From the NCBI GenBank assembly GCA_902616725.1, contig CACMTZ010000001.1, forward strand, positions 98,501 to 162,500: DNA of 64,000 nt, given 5' to 3'. This DNA is from an uncultured Pelagibacteraceae bacterium (lineage in GTDB: Bacteria > Pseudomonadota > Alphaproteobacteria > Pelagibacterales > Pelagibacteraceae). This document shows positions 1 to 8,637 of the stretch, in pieces. Each line of letters begins with the position of its first letter. The first letter of the stretch is position 1. Position numbers and translations under genes: made by a program. The notes below the pieces were generated by a model. The model had not been told where the DNA came from. It worked only from the letters and a program-made list of their open reading frames with translations, and did no database searches.

Positions 1-260
1 TGAATATAAATGATTTAATTGCAATCGTAAAAAAAAAATTACAAAATCAAATTGCTTTGGAGAGTATATTAGTTGAAGATAAATCTTTTCTCCATAAAAA
101 TCACGTTGGAAACCAGCCAGGTAAATTTCATCTTAAAATTTCCCTAGTATCAAAGGAACTTAAGCAAATGAAAAGAATTGATAGTGATAAAAAGATTTAC
201 AAAATTTTAAATGAAGAATTAAAAAAATATATTCATTCTATACAAATCTTAATCAATTAA
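1..260 (+). CDS. BolA family protein (5' end cut by one base)
   Basis: The frame is open from base 1. Bases 1-2 are TG followed by codons for N-I-N-D-L, so the ATG almost certainly begins one base before the window; a TTG at 57 is internal. The roughly 86-residue product carries the BolA core: a histidine-containing H-V-G-N segment, then G-K-F-H-L-K-I and V-S-K-E-L. BolA proteins bind monothiol glutaredoxin [2Fe-2S] clusters or act as transcription/stress factors in the cytoplasm. The 3' end runs 12 bp into the convergent aroB. I cannot tell BolA from IbaG-type paralogues. Confidence 0.8.
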   Translation, partial: NINDLIAIVKKKLQNQIALESILVEDKSFLHKNHVGNQPGKFHLKISLVSKELKQMKRIDSDKKIYKILNEELKKYIHSIQILIN

Positions 261-1355
261 TTCATTTTTTAAGAATCCATTTAAATTTTTTACCGAGTAT
301 TCTTGATTTAAAATTGTTTGTCCCATTTTCTTTAATAATACCAACTTTATTTTATCAGAATTATTTTTTTTATCAGTCTTCATAAATTTAATAATTTTAT
401 CAAGATCTTTACTTTTAAAATATTTTTTAATATCCGTGGGTAATTTTGAATTTTTGTAATGATCAGAAATCAATTTATAATCATTAATATTTAGGAATTT
501 ATTCTTATTGCTAAATTTTACAGCCACCATCATTCCTAAAATGACAGCTTCACCATGATTTAATCTTTTAGAATATCCTAATGAAGCTTCAAATGAGTGA
601 CCAAAAGTGTGACCAAAATTTAATTTTTTTCTTAAGTTGCTTTCTTTTTCATCTTTTTCAACTACATCTTTTTTAATTTTACAACTCTCAAATATCGCCT
701 TTTCTATATAAGGAGATTTAAGTTTAATAATGTCATCAAAATTCTGATCTAAATATTTAAAGAATTTTTTTCTAGAGATTATAGAGTGTTTTAGAATTTC
801 ACCATACCCACAAACAATTTCTCTTCTATTAAGTGTTTTTAAAGTATCTATGTCACTTATGACTAATTTTGGTTGATAGAAGCTACCAATGAGATTTTTT
901 CCATACTTGGAATTTACTCCTGTTTTGCCACCAATCGATGAGTCTACTTGAGCCAAAAGAGTTGTGGGAATATTTATGAAATGTAATCCCCTTTTAAATA
1001 AACTTGCAGCAAAACCACCAACGTCTCCAGTTATACCTCCACCAATTGCTAATAAACTATCTTCTCTAGAAAAATTTTTATTCAGTAAAATTTCTAAAAT
1101 TGAATTTATAGTAGTTTGGTTCTTATTTTTTTCGTTGGCATTAAAATTAAATAAAAATATTTTTTTATTTCGTAGTTTTTTTTTAATTTCAGAAATAAAT
1201 TTTTTAGGAACTTTTCTGTCAACTACCAATAAACATTTTTTTGATTTAATAGAATTATTGACCATCAAACTTGATATTTTTGTAATAAGATTTTTTCCAA
1301 TAAATATTGGATATTTTTCAGAATTAGTCTTAATTATCAATTTAATTGGTTTCAT
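249..1355 (-). CDS. aroB: 3-dehydroquinate synthase
   Basis: AroB makes 3-dehydroquinate from DAHP, the second step of the shikimate pathway, using NAD and a divalent metal. The 368-residue protein shows the NAD-binding G-G-G-I-T-G-D-V-G-G-F segment near residue 105, the glycine-rich PTTLLAQVDSSIGGKTGVN region, and the metal ligands in GEILKH, LNHGEAVILGM and FGHTFGHSFE. Length is normal for the family. The start shares an ATGA overlap with the stop of aroK upstream, so the two are probably translated together. The 3' end overlaps the convergent BolA-family gene. Confidence 0.96.
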   Translation of the reverse strand: MKPIKLIIKTNSEKYPIFIGKNLITKISSLMVNNSIKSKKCLLVVDRKVPKKFISEIKKKLRNKKIFLFNFNANEKNKNQTTINSILEILLNKNFSREDSLLAIGGGITGDVGGFAASLFKRGLHFINIPTTLLAQVDSSIGGKTGVNSKYGKNLIGSFYQPKLVISDIDTLKTLNRREIVCGYGEILKHSIISRKKFFKYLDQNFDDIIKLKSPYIEKAIFESCKIKKDVVEKDEKESNLRKKLNFGHTFGHSFEASLGYSKRLNHGEAVILGMMVAVKFSNKNKFLNINDYKLISDHYKNSKLPTDIKKYFKSKDLDKIIKFMKTDKKNNSDKIKLVLLKKMGQTILNQEYSVKNLNGFLKNELID

Positions 1356-1855
1356 ATAATATCTAAAATTCTATCTACAATTTCTTTTTTAGTTTTATTG
1401 TGACAATCAATTTTATTTTGCGCTTTTGCATAATATTTATTACGATTTTTTATCATAATTTGTAGATCACTATTAGAAACATTATAAGCTAATGGTCTTT
1501 TAGCACTTTTTCTTATTCTTTGGATTAAAATATCATCCTTGGTTTTAAGCCAAAAAGATATGTGGTTCTTTAAAACTTCGTTTCTTATGTTTTTATTTAA
1601 AAAAGCGCCACCACCCAGAGACACTACTATTCCTTTAATTTTCATGAGTTCTAAAGTAATTTTTTCCTCGTATTCTCTGAAAAATTTTTCACCTTTGTTT
1701 TTGAATATATTTGAAATTTTCATTTTAAGCTTATTTTCTATGTAATGGTCAACATCATAAAAATCTAATTTTAGTTTTTTTGAAACTAAAAATCCGATAG
1801 ATGTTTTACCGGATCCCATCATACCTAAAAAAACAATATTTCTATCAGATTTCAT
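1352..1855 (-). CDS. aroK: shikimate kinase
   Basis: This kinase phosphorylates shikimate with ATP. The product from the chosen start has 167 residues, with P-loop GMMGSGKTSIG, the substrate motif DVDHYIE, the glycine-rich GGGAFLN and the lid R-K-S-A-K-R-P-L segment. The open frame extends to 1918, but those 21 extra residues have no family counterpart and would cover the start of the divergent small ORF at 1913. The ATG at 1855 puts MKSDRNIVFLG directly before the P-loop, as expected. It is coupled to aroB by a 4-bp overlap. Confidence 0.94.
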   Translation of the reverse strand: MKSDRNIVFLGMMGSGKTSIGFLVSKKLKLDFYDVDHYIENKLKMKISNIFKNKGEKFFREYEEKITLELMKIKGIVVSLGGGAFLNKNIRNEVLKNHISFWLKTKDDILIQRIRKSAKRPLAYNVSNSDLQIMIKNRNKYYAKAQNKIDCHNKTKKEIVDRILDII

Positions 1856-1912
1856 AATTTTCTTTATTGAAAAACCACAAATATGTCTTAATTTGAAATT
1901 AGTTAAAAGTAT

Positions 1913-2092
1913 ATGCAATTTATAAAAAAAACAAGTTCAAGCCGAAGTATTGTGGGTATTGTAACTAAATTAGTTTTACTTTTGCTTGTCTTTTTTTTAA
2001 TTATTTTTTTACTGAACAAGATTGATTTTCCAGCTCCTAAAAAAGATATAGATAAAACTATTCCCAATGAAAATTTTAAAATTGTTAAATAA
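1913..2092 (+). CDS. small single-pass membrane protein, unknown
   Basis: This is a 59-residue ORF with an ATG at 1913 and a TAA ending at 2092. About 16 mostly polar, basic residues precede one strongly hydrophobic helix (V-L-L-L-L-V-F-F-L-I-I-F-L-L), followed by a polar tail rich in K, D and P. It overlaps the start of the secreted-protein gene at 2067 by 26 bp in another frame and lies divergent to aroK, so it plausibly heads that operon. I do not recognise the family. Support is limited to the TM pattern and the fit between neighbours. Confidence 0.55.
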   Translation: MQFIKKTSSSRSIVGIVTKLVLLLLVFFLIIFLLNKIDFPAPKKDIDKTIPNENFKIVK

Positions 2093-3842
2093 AAAAAATT
2101 TTTTAATTTTATTTTTTTTATTTTTCACTTCTATTGCTAATGCAGAAGAAAAACCAGTTGATATTTGGAATATAGATAAAAAAAAAATTGAAGAAAAAAA
2201 TATAACCAACAATTCAGAAATTTCAAATGGGGAAAATATGTTACAAGAGAGTATCGAGCCAAGTGTATTTGGAATGCAAAATCAAAATCAAAAATCAATT
2301 ATTAATCTTGATGAAAAGTTTGATACAAAAGAAATTAAAATAATCGGATTATATGACCCTGAAGACTATGGTCTCAATGTAGATATGTGGGCTAATTCAG
2401 ATGGAGACCAATTAGAAAATTTGCTTACAAAACTAAATAAGATGGATCTTTCTAATGATGCAATTGAAATCATTAATACTTCACTCTTAATTAATGCTCA
2501 TAGTCCCCAAAAAAATATATCAGATAACGAATTTCTAAAATTAAAGTCAGATTGGTTAATAAAAAACTCAAACCTAGATTTAATCGAAGAATATTTAATT
2601 CAAAATCAAATAATTAATTTACATCCAGAACTCACAAAACATCTCGTGGATGAACATCTCTCTAATTCAAAAATTGACAAAGCTTGCAGTATTTTTTCAA
2701 AAAATAATGAATTAATTACAGATGAGTATTTATCCAAATTTAACATCTATTGTTTGATTAAAAATAGTAAAAGAGAGGAAGCACAATTAATTTTAGATTT
2801 AAAAAAAGAAACAGGTTTTAAAGATGAATATTTTGAAAAAAAAATAAATTATTTACTAAAATACACAAAAAAAATAGATGATTCAGTATCTGAAAAATCA
2901 ATATTTGATTTTTTCTTAGCTCATCAAACAAATCCTAATTTTAATTTCGAACCAAACGATAAAACTAAAAAAATAATTTGGAAATATCTTTCATCTGCAA
3001 ATTTACTAGGTTCATTTAAACAAATTGATGTTTCAGAAATTGAGAAAATAGGAACTATAGAAAAAGCTGTTCATGATAAAAATTATCCAGAAAAAGAATT
3101 ATTTAATTTATATAAAAGATTCCAATTTAATTTTAATCAACTTCTCAACGCTCAAAATGAATATAAAAAACTCTCTAAAATTGAAGGTAGGGCTCTAATT
3201 TATCAAAAAATTTTACTCGAGTCGGAAATGGTAGAAAAATTAAAGTTATTAAAAGTATTAAAAAATTCCTTTAAAGATGATGATTTAGACAAAGCGTTTG
3301 ATTTAGAATTGAAAATCTTTCTCGAGAAAATTAATCCAGTAGATATACCAGATAATTTAACCAGTTTTTATTATACAAATATTCAAATTGAAAAGGATGA
3401 AGATAAAAAAATTAAGTTCAACAATGATATAATGCATCAATCAAAACTGATTAATTACTTTAACGGCGATTATGCTAGTTCCAAAATTTCTAAAGACACA
3501 AATAATTTTTTAAAAAAGATAAAAAAAAACAAAAAATATTTTCTATCTAAAAAAGATATTATATTTTTGGAGTCGTTAAGATATGATGGAATTGAAATTT
3601 CAGAAAAATACAATGATTTGTATCAAATTGATGAAAATGAAATTCCTACAGATATACAAATTATGATTAATAATAGTGAAACTGGTTTAGCACTTTTGAG
3701 AATTGCTGAAGTGATTGGACAAGATGAAATTGACAGAATAGATGAAGATACAATTTATTTTATAATAACAGCTCTCAATAAGCTTAATATTGATTGGATG
3801 AGAAATAAGATATTGCTTAAAGTTCTTCCTTTAAAAGTTTAA
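2067..3842 (+). CDS. secreted/periplasmic helical protein of unknown function
   Basis: The 591-residue product begins with a clear Sec signal peptide: basic n-region, a hydrophobic core at residues 12-20 and the cleavage motif S-I-A-N-A just before Glu27. The mature part is rich in Lys, Glu, Asp, Leu and Ile, looks largely helical (possibly a repeat or solenoid scaffold), and has no catalytic motif or further membrane segment that I can see. It precedes def-fmt-truA by 21 bp. I do not recognise the family. A periplasmic or envelope role is inferred only from the signal peptide. Confidence 0.8.
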   Translation: MKILKLLNKKNFLILFFLFFTSIANAEEKPVDIWNIDKKKIEEKNITNNSEISNGENMLQESIEPSVFGMQNQNQKSIINLDEKFDTKEIKIIGLYDPEDYGLNVDMWANSDGDQLENLLTKLNKMDLSNDAIEIINTSLLINAHSPQKNISDNEFLKLKSDWLIKNSNLDLIEEYLIQNQIINLHPELTKHLVDEHLSNSKIDKACSIFSKNNELITDEYLSKFNIYCLIKNSKREEAQLILDLKKETGFKDEYFEKKINYLLKYTKKIDDSVSEKSIFDFFLAHQTNPNFNFEPNDKTKKIIWKYLSSANLLGSFKQIDVSEIEKIGTIEKAVHDKNYPEKELFNLYKRFQFNFNQLLNAQNEYKKLSKIEGRALIYQKILLESEMVEKLKLLKVLKNSFKDDDLDKAFDLELKIFLEKINPVDIPDNLTSFYYTNIQIEKDEDKKIKFNNDIMHQSKLINYFNGDYASSKISKDTNNFLKKIKKNKKYFLSKKDIIFLESLRYDGIEISEKYNDLYQIDENEIPTDIQIMINNSETGLALLRIAEVIGQDEIDRIDEDTIYFIITALNKLNIDWMRNKILLKVLPLKV

Positions 3843-3863
3843 AAATTAGTTTAATTATTTATT

Positions 3864-4385
3864 ATGCTTAAAGAAATTGTTACCGTTCCAGATGAAATAT
3901 TAAAAAAAATATCTCATCCAATTGAAAAAGTTGGAATTAATGAAAAAAAATTAATTGAGGACTTATTTGAAACAATGTACCACTCCAAGGGAATTGGTCT
4001 TGCTGCAGTTCAAGTAGGTATACTAAAAAGAGTTTTAGTTGTTGACGTTTCGAATAAGGATGAAGAAAATCAACCAATTGCATTAATCAATCCTGTAATA
4101 AAAAACTTAAGCGAAGAGACATCGGTGTACGAGGAGGGTTGTCTATCAATACCTGAAACTTTTATTGAAATTGAGAGACCAAAAATTTGTGAGGTGGAAT
4201 ATATTGACGAAAAGGGGGAGAAGAAAAATCTTAAATGTGATGGGCTTTTATCTACTTGTATTCAACATGAAATAAATCATTTAGATGGAAAATTAATTAT
4301 TGACCATTTATCAAAATTGAAGAAAGATTTTATCATAAAAAAAATTTCGAAAATTAAAAAAAATCCAGACAGAATAGTAGTTTAA
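3864..4385 (+). CDS. def: peptide deformylase
   Basis: Def removes the N-formyl group from nascent proteins, using a metal held by one Cys and two His. All three motifs are present in this 173-residue protein: GIGLAAVQVG (motif 1), EEGCLSIP with the Cys ligand (motif 2) and QHEINHLDG with the two His and catalytic Glu (motif 3). Motif 1 has Val where most enzymes have Pro, and motif 3 has Asn for the usual Asp. It lies 2 bp before fmt, the gene for the enzyme that adds the formyl group. Confidence 0.96.
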   Translation: MLKEIVTVPDEILKKISHPIEKVGINEKKLIEDLFETMYHSKGIGLAAVQVGILKRVLVVDVSNKDEENQPIALINPVIKNLSEETSVYEEGCLSIPETFIEIERPKICEVEYIDEKGEKKNLKCDGLLSTCIQHEINHLDGKLIIDHLSKLKKDFIIKKISKIKKNPDRIVV

Positions 4386-4387
4386 AG

Positions 4388-5320
4388 ATGGCAAATAAGA
4401 TTATCTTTATGGGTACACCAATATTTTGTGTTCCTATCTTAAAATCTCTATATCAAAATGGTTATAATATTTCTGTGGTTTTTACTCAACCACCACAAAA
4501 ATCTCATAGAGGACAAAAAATTAACAAAAGTCCAATTCAGGGTATCTCTGAAACTTTAAATATAGATTATAGAACACCCAAGACACTTCAGAATAATCGT
4601 GTGGAGTATGAATTTTTAAAAGAGTTAAATGCTGATCTTGCAATAGTGTGTGCATACGGACAAATAATTCCTGAAAATTTTTTAAACTTAACTAAAAAAG
4701 GTTTTGTAAATATACACGCCTCAATTCTTCCTAGTTGGCGAGGCGCAGCGCCAATCCAGAGATCAATTATGAATTTAGATCCTGAAACTGGCATAAGTAT
4801 TATGAAGATCAAAAAAGAATTGGATAGCGGACCAGTTAGTAATATTTATAAAATCAAAATAGATCAAAACCAAAATGCTCAAGAAATTTCAGAAAAACTA
4901 TCCGCTTTAGCGGCAGAAAAAATTTTAGATAATGTGGATGATATACTTGAAGATAAGGCGAAGTTTATTGATCAAGATCATTCAAAAGCAACTTATGCAA
5001 AAAAAATTGACAAGGAAGAGTCACAGATTGATTGGGACGAGGATGCCTCTAAAATTATTGGAAAAATAAATGGATTATTTCCCTCCCCGGGAGCTTCCTT
5101 TAGTTTTAACGGCGAAAGATATAAAATTTTGAAAGCCGAAATTGGTAATGGTATAGGTCAAGTGGGAGAAATTATTTCAAATCAGTTAGAAGTAGCATGT
5201 AATAACCACCAATCTATTAAGATTCTCGAAATTCAAAGACAAGGAAAAAGACCGCAAAAAATTAGCGAATTCATGTTGGGCTCTCAAATTAAAAAGGGCT
5301 CAAAGTTATCAAATGTTTAG
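4388..5320 (+). CDS. fmt: methionyl-tRNA formyltransferase
   Basis: Fmt formylates initiator Met-tRNA using 10-formyl-tetrahydrofolate. The 310-residue protein has the N-terminal formyltransferase fold, with the catalytic N-I-H-A-S-I-L-P-S-W-R-G region near residue 110 and a following T-G-I-S-I-M plus L-D-S-G-P-V stretch. The C-terminal tRNA-binding OB domain is present. It is sandwiched between def and truA in the same direction; its last 8 bp overlap the start of truA. Length is normal. Confidence 0.96.
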   Translation: MANKIIFMGTPIFCVPILKSLYQNGYNISVVFTQPPQKSHRGQKINKSPIQGISETLNIDYRTPKTLQNNRVEYEFLKELNADLAIVCAYGQIIPENFLNLTKKGFVNIHASILPSWRGAAPIQRSIMNLDPETGISIMKIKKELDSGPVSNIYKIKIDQNQNAQEISEKLSALAAEKILDNVDDILEDKAKFIDQDHSKATYAKKIDKEESQIDWDEDASKIIGKINGLFPSPGASFSFNGERYKILKAEIGNGIGQVGEIISNQLEVACNNHQSIKILEIQRQGKRPQKISEFMLGSQIKKGSKLSNV

Positions 5321-6053
5321 ATATCAAATATTAATTGAATATGATGGCACTAATTTTAGGGGGTGGCAAATTCAAAAAAAAGGAAAAACTGTTCAGGGAT
5401 TATTACAAGAGAAAATTTCAAAACTTTTAAAAGAAAAAATCATAATATATGGAGCTGGAAGATTAGATGTTGGTGTACACGCCAAAGAACAGTCAGCACA
5501 TTTTGATTGTAAAAATAAGATTGTAAAATTTGATAGATTTTTAAAATCAATCAATCATTTTTTAAATAAAGATGGAATAGCAATACTCAAAATTACAAAA
5601 AGAGGTAATAATTTTCATGCCAGATTTTCAGCTAAAATGAGAGTTTATAATTATGTGATTATTAATCGGATTAGTGGACCAGTTTTAGATAAAAATAGAG
5701 GCTGGCATATTATAAAAAATCTTGATTTAAAATTGATGAAAAGTGCTGCAAGAAAATTGATTGGTACTAAAGATTTCAGTACTTTTAGAAAATCGAGTTG
5801 TAGGGCTAAAAGTCCAATTAAGACTATGAAATCTGTAAAAATTAGATCTAATAAAAATAAGATTGAAATAGAATTCAGATCTCAATCTTTCTTACAACAA
5901 CAAGTCCGTTCTATGGTTGGTTGTTTAAAATATGTTGGGGAAGAAAAATGGACATTAAAAAGATTTGTAAATGCAATGCAGTCTAAAAAAAGACAATTAT
6001 GTGCTCCACCTGCACCACCTCAAGGTCTCTATTTAACGAGAGTTATTTATTAA
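5313..6053 (+). CDS. truA: tRNA pseudouridine(38-40) synthase
   Basis: TruA isomerises uridines 38-40 in the anticodon arm. The 246-residue protein begins YQILIEYDGTNFRGWQ, typical of TruA, and has the catalytic Asp in G-R-L-D-V-G-V-H-A. The usual form is GRTDAGVHA, so Thr and Ala next to the catalytic Asp are replaced by Leu and Val. The later F-R-K-S-S-C and Q-V-R-S-M-V-G motifs are intact. It overlaps fmt by 8 bp at its start and the convergent SET gene by 21 bp at its end. Confidence 0.95.
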   Translation: MFRYQILIEYDGTNFRGWQIQKKGKTVQGLLQEKISKLLKEKIIIYGAGRLDVGVHAKEQSAHFDCKNKIVKFDRFLKSINHFLNKDGIAILKITKRGNNFHARFSAKMRVYNYVIINRISGPVLDKNRGWHIIKNLDLKLMKSAARKLIGTKDFSTFRKSSCRAKSPIKTMKSVKIRSNKNKIEIEFRSQSFLQQQVRSMVGCLKYVGEEKWTLKRFVNAMQSKKRQLCAPPAPPQGLYLTRVIY

Positions 6054-6527
6054 TTTTTTTTTATTACTCATCGCAAATTTACGGTTTATTCGCCATCTAC
6101 TTTCCTCACGAATTATAAAACCACAACAATTTTTTGATTTACATTTACAAGGAAATTGCTTGTAATCTTCTTTATCAAAACTAAAACCATAATCACAAGT
6201 TATCTCTTCGCCTTTCTTAATATCTCTATTAGCTGTTATCCAAATTTTTAAACCCTTACCATCATACCTGGCGTTAGCATCGCAACTATGATTAACTAAT
6301 CCAGCAATGTTAAATGAAAAATCACCGTCCAAAGTAAATCTTTTATTTAGAGTAAATAGATAAATAGGTTTTTTATTGTCATATTTGTCTGACTCTTCAA
6401 CTTCTTTATTTGTAATTATTTTTCCTAAGTAATTAATAATTTTTGTACCTTCTTTGATATTTTTAGTAGCATAAAGTCCACGACCTTTATTATCAATTTT
6501 TGATTTTCTTATTTTGTATAGTTTCAT
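6033..6527 (-). CDS. SET-domain protein-lysine methyltransferase-like protein
   Basis: This is a compact 164-residue SET domain. It has an N-terminal G-R-G-L-Y-A-T segment near residues 15-21, the pseudoknot motif N-H-S-C-D-A-N near 79-85, E-I-T-C-D-Y-G-F near 108-115 with the catalytic Tyr, and a post-SET zinc cluster C-K-C-x4-C near 127-134. SET enzymes methylate lysines with S-adenosylmethionine; targets of bacterial members are mostly unknown. It is last in the minus-strand run argB-HAD-dapD-dapE-deacetylase, 30 bp after the deacetylase. It overlaps the end of truA by 21 bp. Confidence 0.88.
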   Translation of the reverse strand: MKLYKIRKSKIDNKGRGLYATKNIKEGTKIINYLGKIITNKEVEESDKYDNKKPIYLFTLNKRFTLDGDFSFNIAGLVNHSCDANARYDGKGLKIWITANRDIKKGEEITCDYGFSFDKEDYKQFPCKCKSKNCCGFIIREESRWRINRKFAMSNKKKLINNSR

Positions 6528-6557
6528 GGAGTCGATTTATGATGGGCTAGATATTTA

Positions 6558-7481
6558 TCAATTGAATTCTACCAATGCATTAACATGTTCGTTAGCGCTT
6601 TCTGCTAAAGCATTTAAATCATATCCACCCTCAAGTATAGAAACAACTTTACCCGCAGTAAATTTATTGGTAGCTGCTAATGTTCTTTTAGTAATTTTAT
6701 AAAAATCTTTTGAACTAAGTTGAAATTGAGCTAATGGATCATCTTTATGTGCATCAAAACCTGCTGAAAATATGAGAAAATCTGGTTTATATTGAACTAA
6801 TCTTTCTAATACCTTATCAAATGCATTAAAGTATTCTTCTGAGTTCGTCCCAGCGGGCAAAGGGATATTCAATGAATTATTAAAGTCTCCTTTATCTTTA
6901 TCTGTTCCACCCCCAGGATAAAAAGGATATTGGTGTGTAGAAATATATAATGAATTTTTATTATTACGCATGACATCATAATTTCCATTACCCCAGTGCA
7001 CGTCAAAATCTACACAGGCAATTCTTTTGTATTTATACTTTGACACTAAATAGTTTGTTGCTACTCCCGCGTTTGATATACAACAAAATCCCATAGCTTT
7101 ATTTTTTTCAGCATGATGCCCAGGTGGTCTAGCCAAACAGAATGCATTTTTAAATTGATTACTCTCTATTCCATCTATTGCTCTTATTGTTGAGCCTGCA
7201 GCATCAAAAACTGCTTTTTTACTTTCGGGCGATACAACAGTATCGCCATCTAGAAACTTAAGGCCTTTTTGAGGAAAAGAATCTTTTAAATTATTTATAT
7301 AGTCTTTTGAATGAGTCATAGACAATATATCATCAGGAACATTATCTGGCTTATCCCAGATTAGGTCTTTTCTTTTTTTTAATTTTTCTTTTATAGCAAT
7401 TACTCTTTTAGGCTGCTCAGGATGACCATCGCCAGTGTTATGTTTCTCATAGGAGTCAGAATTTATGATCGCTGTTTTCAT
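6558..7481 (-). CDS. histone deacetylase family (class II HDAC / acetylpolyamine amidohydrolase-like) enzyme
   Basis: The 307-residue protein holds the full zinc-hydrolase set: R-P-P-G-H-H-A with the tandem His near 122-123, D-F-D-V-H-W-G-N-G with zinc ligands Asp160 and His162, S-A-G-F-D-A-H with the third ligand, and E-G-G-Y-D-L with the catalytic Tyr. The second His of the usual VHHGNG is Trp here. Bacterial members remove acetyl groups from small amines or protein lysines. Its start overlaps the dapE stop by 4 bp (ATGA), and a SET methyltransferase follows. The substrate cannot be told from sequence. Confidence 0.92.
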   Translation of the reverse strand: MKTAIINSDSYEKHNTGDGHPEQPKRVIAIKEKLKKRKDLIWDKPDNVPDDILSMTHSKDYINNLKDSFPQKGLKFLDGDTVVSPESKKAVFDAAGSTIRAIDGIESNQFKNAFCLARPPGHHAEKNKAMGFCCISNAGVATNYLVSKYKYKRIACVDFDVHWGNGNYDVMRNNKNSLYISTHQYPFYPGGGTDKDKGDFNNSLNIPLPAGTNSEEYFNAFDKVLERLVQYKPDFLIFSAGFDAHKDDPLAQFQLSSKDFYKITKRTLAATNKFTAGKVVSILEGGYDLNALAESANEHVNALVEFN

Positions 7482-8635
7482 TTAAAATAATTTACTAAAA
7501 TGTTTTCATAAATTTTCTTAAGATTTTTCAAATCTTTTAAAGATACGGCTTCATCAACTTTATGCATTGTTTTTCCAACAAGCCCAAATTCTAATCCAGG
7601 TGATATTTTTCTTATGAATCTTAAATCTGAGGTTCCACCTGTAGTAGATAGCTTTGGTTTAATTTTGGTAACTTTTTTTATGATACTTTGTATCATGTGC
7701 GTTGTTTCGTTTGGCTTTGTTAGAAATGCCTCACCTGAAACTCTATAATCAATTTTAAATTTTGATTTATTTCTCTTGGTTATTTTTTTAAAAATTTTAT
7801 TAAGTCTATTTTTAATAGAATTTGACGAATGTTTATTATTAAACCTTATATTAAATGTTGCCTCAGCCATAGCCGGGATAACATTATCAGCGTTATTATT
7901 TATATTTATTTTTGTAACCTCTAAGTTTGTAGGTTGGAAGTTTTTTGATCCTCTATCGAATTTAATATCTTTTAATTCTTTTAAAATATTTACAATTATA
8001 GTTGAGGGATTATTTGCTCTATGAGGATATGCAACATGACCTTGTTGACCAAAAATATTTAATTTACCAGTTAAACTACCCCTACGTCCAATCTTTATCA
8101 TTTCGCCTAATTTATTTGGATTTGTTGGTTCACCAACAAGACAAAAGTTAATTTTCTCTTTTCTTTTTTTTAAATAATCTACAACTTTTTTGGTACCATT
8201 TAATGCATCACCTTCTTCATCTCCTGTAATAAGTAAACTTATTGATCCGTTGAATTTTCTATTTTTTGATAAAAAAGTGCTTACAGCAGACACAAAAGCT
8301 GCAACAGAGCTTTTCATATCATTTGCACCTCTTCCAATTAAATGACCTTTTTTGATAGATGGTTTAAATGGATTTACTGTCCAATCCTTAATGTTTCCTG
8401 GAGGGACAATATCAACATGTCCTGCAAACATAAAATTTGGCTCCTTAGACCCTAATCTAGCATATAAGTTTTTCACAGGTTGAAATCCTTTTTCTTTAAA
8501 TTCCAGTATTTTTGTTTTGAAACCAAGTTTTTTTAATTTTTTTTCTAAAAATTTCATTACTCCCGCATCAATTGGAGTGATGGAAGGAAATCTGATTAGC
8601 TCTTTAGCTAATTTTAACTCATTTAAAGTTTTCAT
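7478..8635 (-). CDS. dapE: succinyl-diaminopimelate desuccinylase
   Basis: DapE hydrolyses N-succinyl-LL-diaminopimelate, a late step to DAP and lysine. The 385-residue M20-family protein shows the metal and catalytic motifs A-G-H-V-D-I-V-P-P-G, G-R-G-A-N-D-M-K-S, T-G-D-E-E-G-D-A, G-E-P-T and the C-terminal T-S-D-L-R-F with M-H-K-V-D-E. The dimerisation domain lies in the middle. dapD is immediately upstream (2 bp), and the stop overlaps the deacetylase start by 4 bp, so these genes are likely one transcript. Confidence 0.95.
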   Translation of the reverse strand: MKTLNELKLAKELIRFPSITPIDAGVMKFLEKKLKKLGFKTKILEFKEKGFQPVKNLYARLGSKEPNFMFAGHVDIVPPGNIKDWTVNPFKPSIKKGHLIGRGANDMKSSVAAFVSAVSTFLSKNRKFNGSISLLITGDEEGDALNGTKKVVDYLKKRKEKINFCLVGEPTNPNKLGEMIKIGRRGSLTGKLNIFGQQGHVAYPHRANNPSTIIVNILKELKDIKFDRGSKNFQPTNLEVTKININNNADNVIPAMAEATFNIRFNNKHSSNSIKNRLNKIFKKITKRNKSKFKIDYRVSGEAFLTKPNETTHMIQSIIKKVTKIKPKLSTTGGTSDLRFIRKISPGLEFGLVGKTMHKVDEAVSLKDLKNLKKIYENILVNYFK

Positions 8636-8637
8636 TT

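Noticed and set aside
964..1359. 131-codon frame opposite aroB, and similar long antisense frames elsewhere
   Set aside because: These mirror real genes; the translations lack family motifs and follow the codon bias of the opposite strand.
1856..1918. N-terminal extension of aroK
   Set aside because: Not family-like and it overlaps the divergent small membrane ORF; ATG 1855 is the better start.
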